From contig NZ_QNUF01000006.1 of assembly GCF_003385455.1 (NCBI RefSeq), forward strand, positions 169,876-233,875: a stretch of 64,000 nt of DNA, read 5' to 3'. The notes below the pieces were generated by a model. It made no database searches and was not told the DNA's origin. It worked only from the letters and a program-made list of their open reading frames with translations. Position 1 is the stretch's first letter; each line of letters begins with the position of its first letter. Shown one piece after another: positions 63,009 through 64,000 of this stretch. Both the position numbers and the translations under genes were made by a program. Origin of the DNA: Chryseobacterium rhizosphaerae. Its GTDB lineage: Bacteria; Bacteroidota; Bacteroidia; Flavobacteriales; Weeksellaceae.

Positions 63009-63041
63009 AAAAACCGAAAAGAATTCTTCTTTTCGGTTTTT
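63009..63041 (+). terminator. Terminator after OmpA paralogue 2
   Basis: Perfect 15-bp stem (63009-63023 with 63027-63041), TTC loop and long T-run, 15 nt past the stop codon. Confidence 0.9.
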
Positions 63042-63212
63042 TTTTCTATTACGATTTTTTTTACTTATCTTTATATCATTTTCAGGGCTAAAACTCTGGT
63101 ATTTGCAAATAATAATTAGGTAATTTTTAAGCAATATAGAAAAAAATTAATATAAAATTAGTTTTTAATAAATAAAATCATTTAAAATAACTTAACTTAA
63201 AAAAATAACACT

Positions 63213-64000
63213 ATGAAATTAAGTTTAGCAATTGTTGCATTGGCACTAGCTATACCAGGCGCCAACTATGCACAAGACTCAACGGCAGTTTCAACAGGAA
63301 CGTATCCTAATACATTTTCTTCAGGGTCTGCCAATGTTTCCCCATTTACTAATCAATCGAAGAGATTCAATGATTGGTCAATTTCCGTGGGTGCGGGTGT
63401 TCCTCTCCTTCAATCGGCAGATTTGACATCAATTAAGAATGGAAATGGTAAAAACCTTTTCGGATACTCAGCTTATGTAAGTATCGATAAAGCCATTACT
63501 CATGCTTTTGGTATCAATCTACAGTATGACAGAGGAGAAACGAGACAAGGTTGGTTCAATACTAAAGATGCTGCTCCTGATGCTACGGCTGTAGGTGCAA
63601 GAACTCAGTATGATGCAATCTCTATCTTGGGAGATATTAACTTCTCTAACCTTTTAAGAAGAGTAGATAACCATTCTACATACAGATGGGCTCTTCACGG
63701 ATATGCAGGGGTAGGTACTATTGCCTACAGAGCATATCAGAAAGACAGCAAAGGACAGAGATTAATGACAGAAGTAAAACCTTTCAAACTAGGTTCTATG
63801 TTTATGCAGGCTGGTGCCGGTCTTAAATTTAAAGTAAACAGAAGAATCGACCTTGAAGGTAGATTGATGTATGTTGTTACCGGTGATGATGAATTTGACG
63901 GTGGCGGAGATGCATACAGCGCTATCAACAAGCGTTCTGAGCAGGTTTCAGATAATTTCTTCAACGCTACTTTAGGACTTTCCATCAAGTTAGGAAAACA
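63213..64000 (+). CDS. OmpA-family outer-membrane protein (paralogue 3, cut by window edge)
   Basis: Open from ATG 63213 to the last base, 262 codons visible. Signal peptide ends NYAQ. The barrel aligns to paralogue 2 codon by codon at a fixed offset of 1743 bases, with no indels. The first 180 bases differ at many third positions, but from about 63396 on only about four substitutions are seen in 600 bases. Expected to continue into the linker and OmpA domain. Confidence 0.92.
   Translation, partial: MKLSLAIVALALAIPGANYAQDSTAVSTGTYPNTFSSGSANVSPFTNQSKRFNDWSISVGAGVPLLQSADLTSIKNGNGKNLFGYSAYVSIDKAITHAFGINLQYDRGETRQGWFNTKDAAPDATAVGARTQYDAISILGDINFSNLLRRVDNHSTYRWALHGYAGVGTIAYRAYQKDSKGQRLMTEVKPFKLGSMFMQAGAGLKFKVNRRIDLEGRLMYVVTGDDEFDGGGDAYSAINKRSEQVSDNFFNATLGLSIKLGK

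Overview
The window is a chromosomal segment of a low-GC Bacteroidota bacterium, most likely Chryseobacterium or a close Weeksellaceae relative. The evidence is two proteins with type IX secretion (T9SS) C-terminal sorting tails, flavobacterial promoter boxes (TTTG about 19 nt upstream of TAnnTTTG), few Shine-Dalgarno sequences, Bacteroidota-restricted families (DUF4290, DUF4295), a SusD-free secreted alpha-amylase lipoprotein and several SPII lipoproteins. The genus call is from recognition of protein families; no search was run. Most of the window is ordinary core genome, with a few accessory islands.

Layout. 1-6.8 kb: 5'-truncated aquaporin aqpZ, a PD-(D/E)XK-like orphan, a LuxE-like acyl-protein synthetase, lpxH, a QueD-type enzyme, a serine hydrolase, small genes and a hotdog thioesterase broken by an in-frame TAG. 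6.8-7.3 kb: a non-coding repeat island with IS-like inverted termini and a perfect 18-bp palindrome. 7.3-10.5 kb: three tandem class I terpene synthases, the clearest accessory locus. 10.9-16.3 kb: a Skp/OmpH chaperone and the glyoxylate shunt (aceA, aceB), divergent from a RamB/ScfR-type regulator with two palindromes between them. 16.3-20.3 kb: comF, an alpha/beta hydrolase, upp, der and tRNA-Gln. 20.5-27.5 kb: a seven-repeat lipoprotein, katG with an inverted repeat upstream, a heme-binding/DCC gene pair and alpha-amylase. 27.7-30.3 kb: DUF4290-murA (Asp in place of the active-site Cys) and a stand-alone NIL-domain gene whose promoter is covered by a 16-bp-arm palindrome.

31-44 kb: a two-component system, an EamA permease, then mgtC-mgtA followed by a heavy-metal RND efflux set (adaptor, pump, TolC). 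The intergenic region before mgtC holds two unexplained elements: an 11-codon leader ORF that starts Asp-x-Asp-Pro, reminiscent of MgtL, and a 73-nt element closed by a 9-bp stem that resembles part of a TPP riboswitch on the EamA strand. 44-64 kb: T9SS cargo proteins, an aminotransferase-lipoprotein-murB operon, proC, lnt, a GT-C-like membrane protein, rpmB-rpmG-DUF4295, an exported RidA-like protein, ftsY, sppA and folK (start codons 21 nt apart, divergent), and a tandem array of three OmpA-type outer-membrane proteins, two of which are almost identical in DNA over the last 600 bp visible.

No CRISPR array, prophage, rRNA operon or intact insertion sequence was seen. The best candidates for something undescribed are the mgtC-mgtA leader ORF, the structured element upstream of the EamA gene, the terpene synthase trio and the palindrome-controlled NIL-domain gene.
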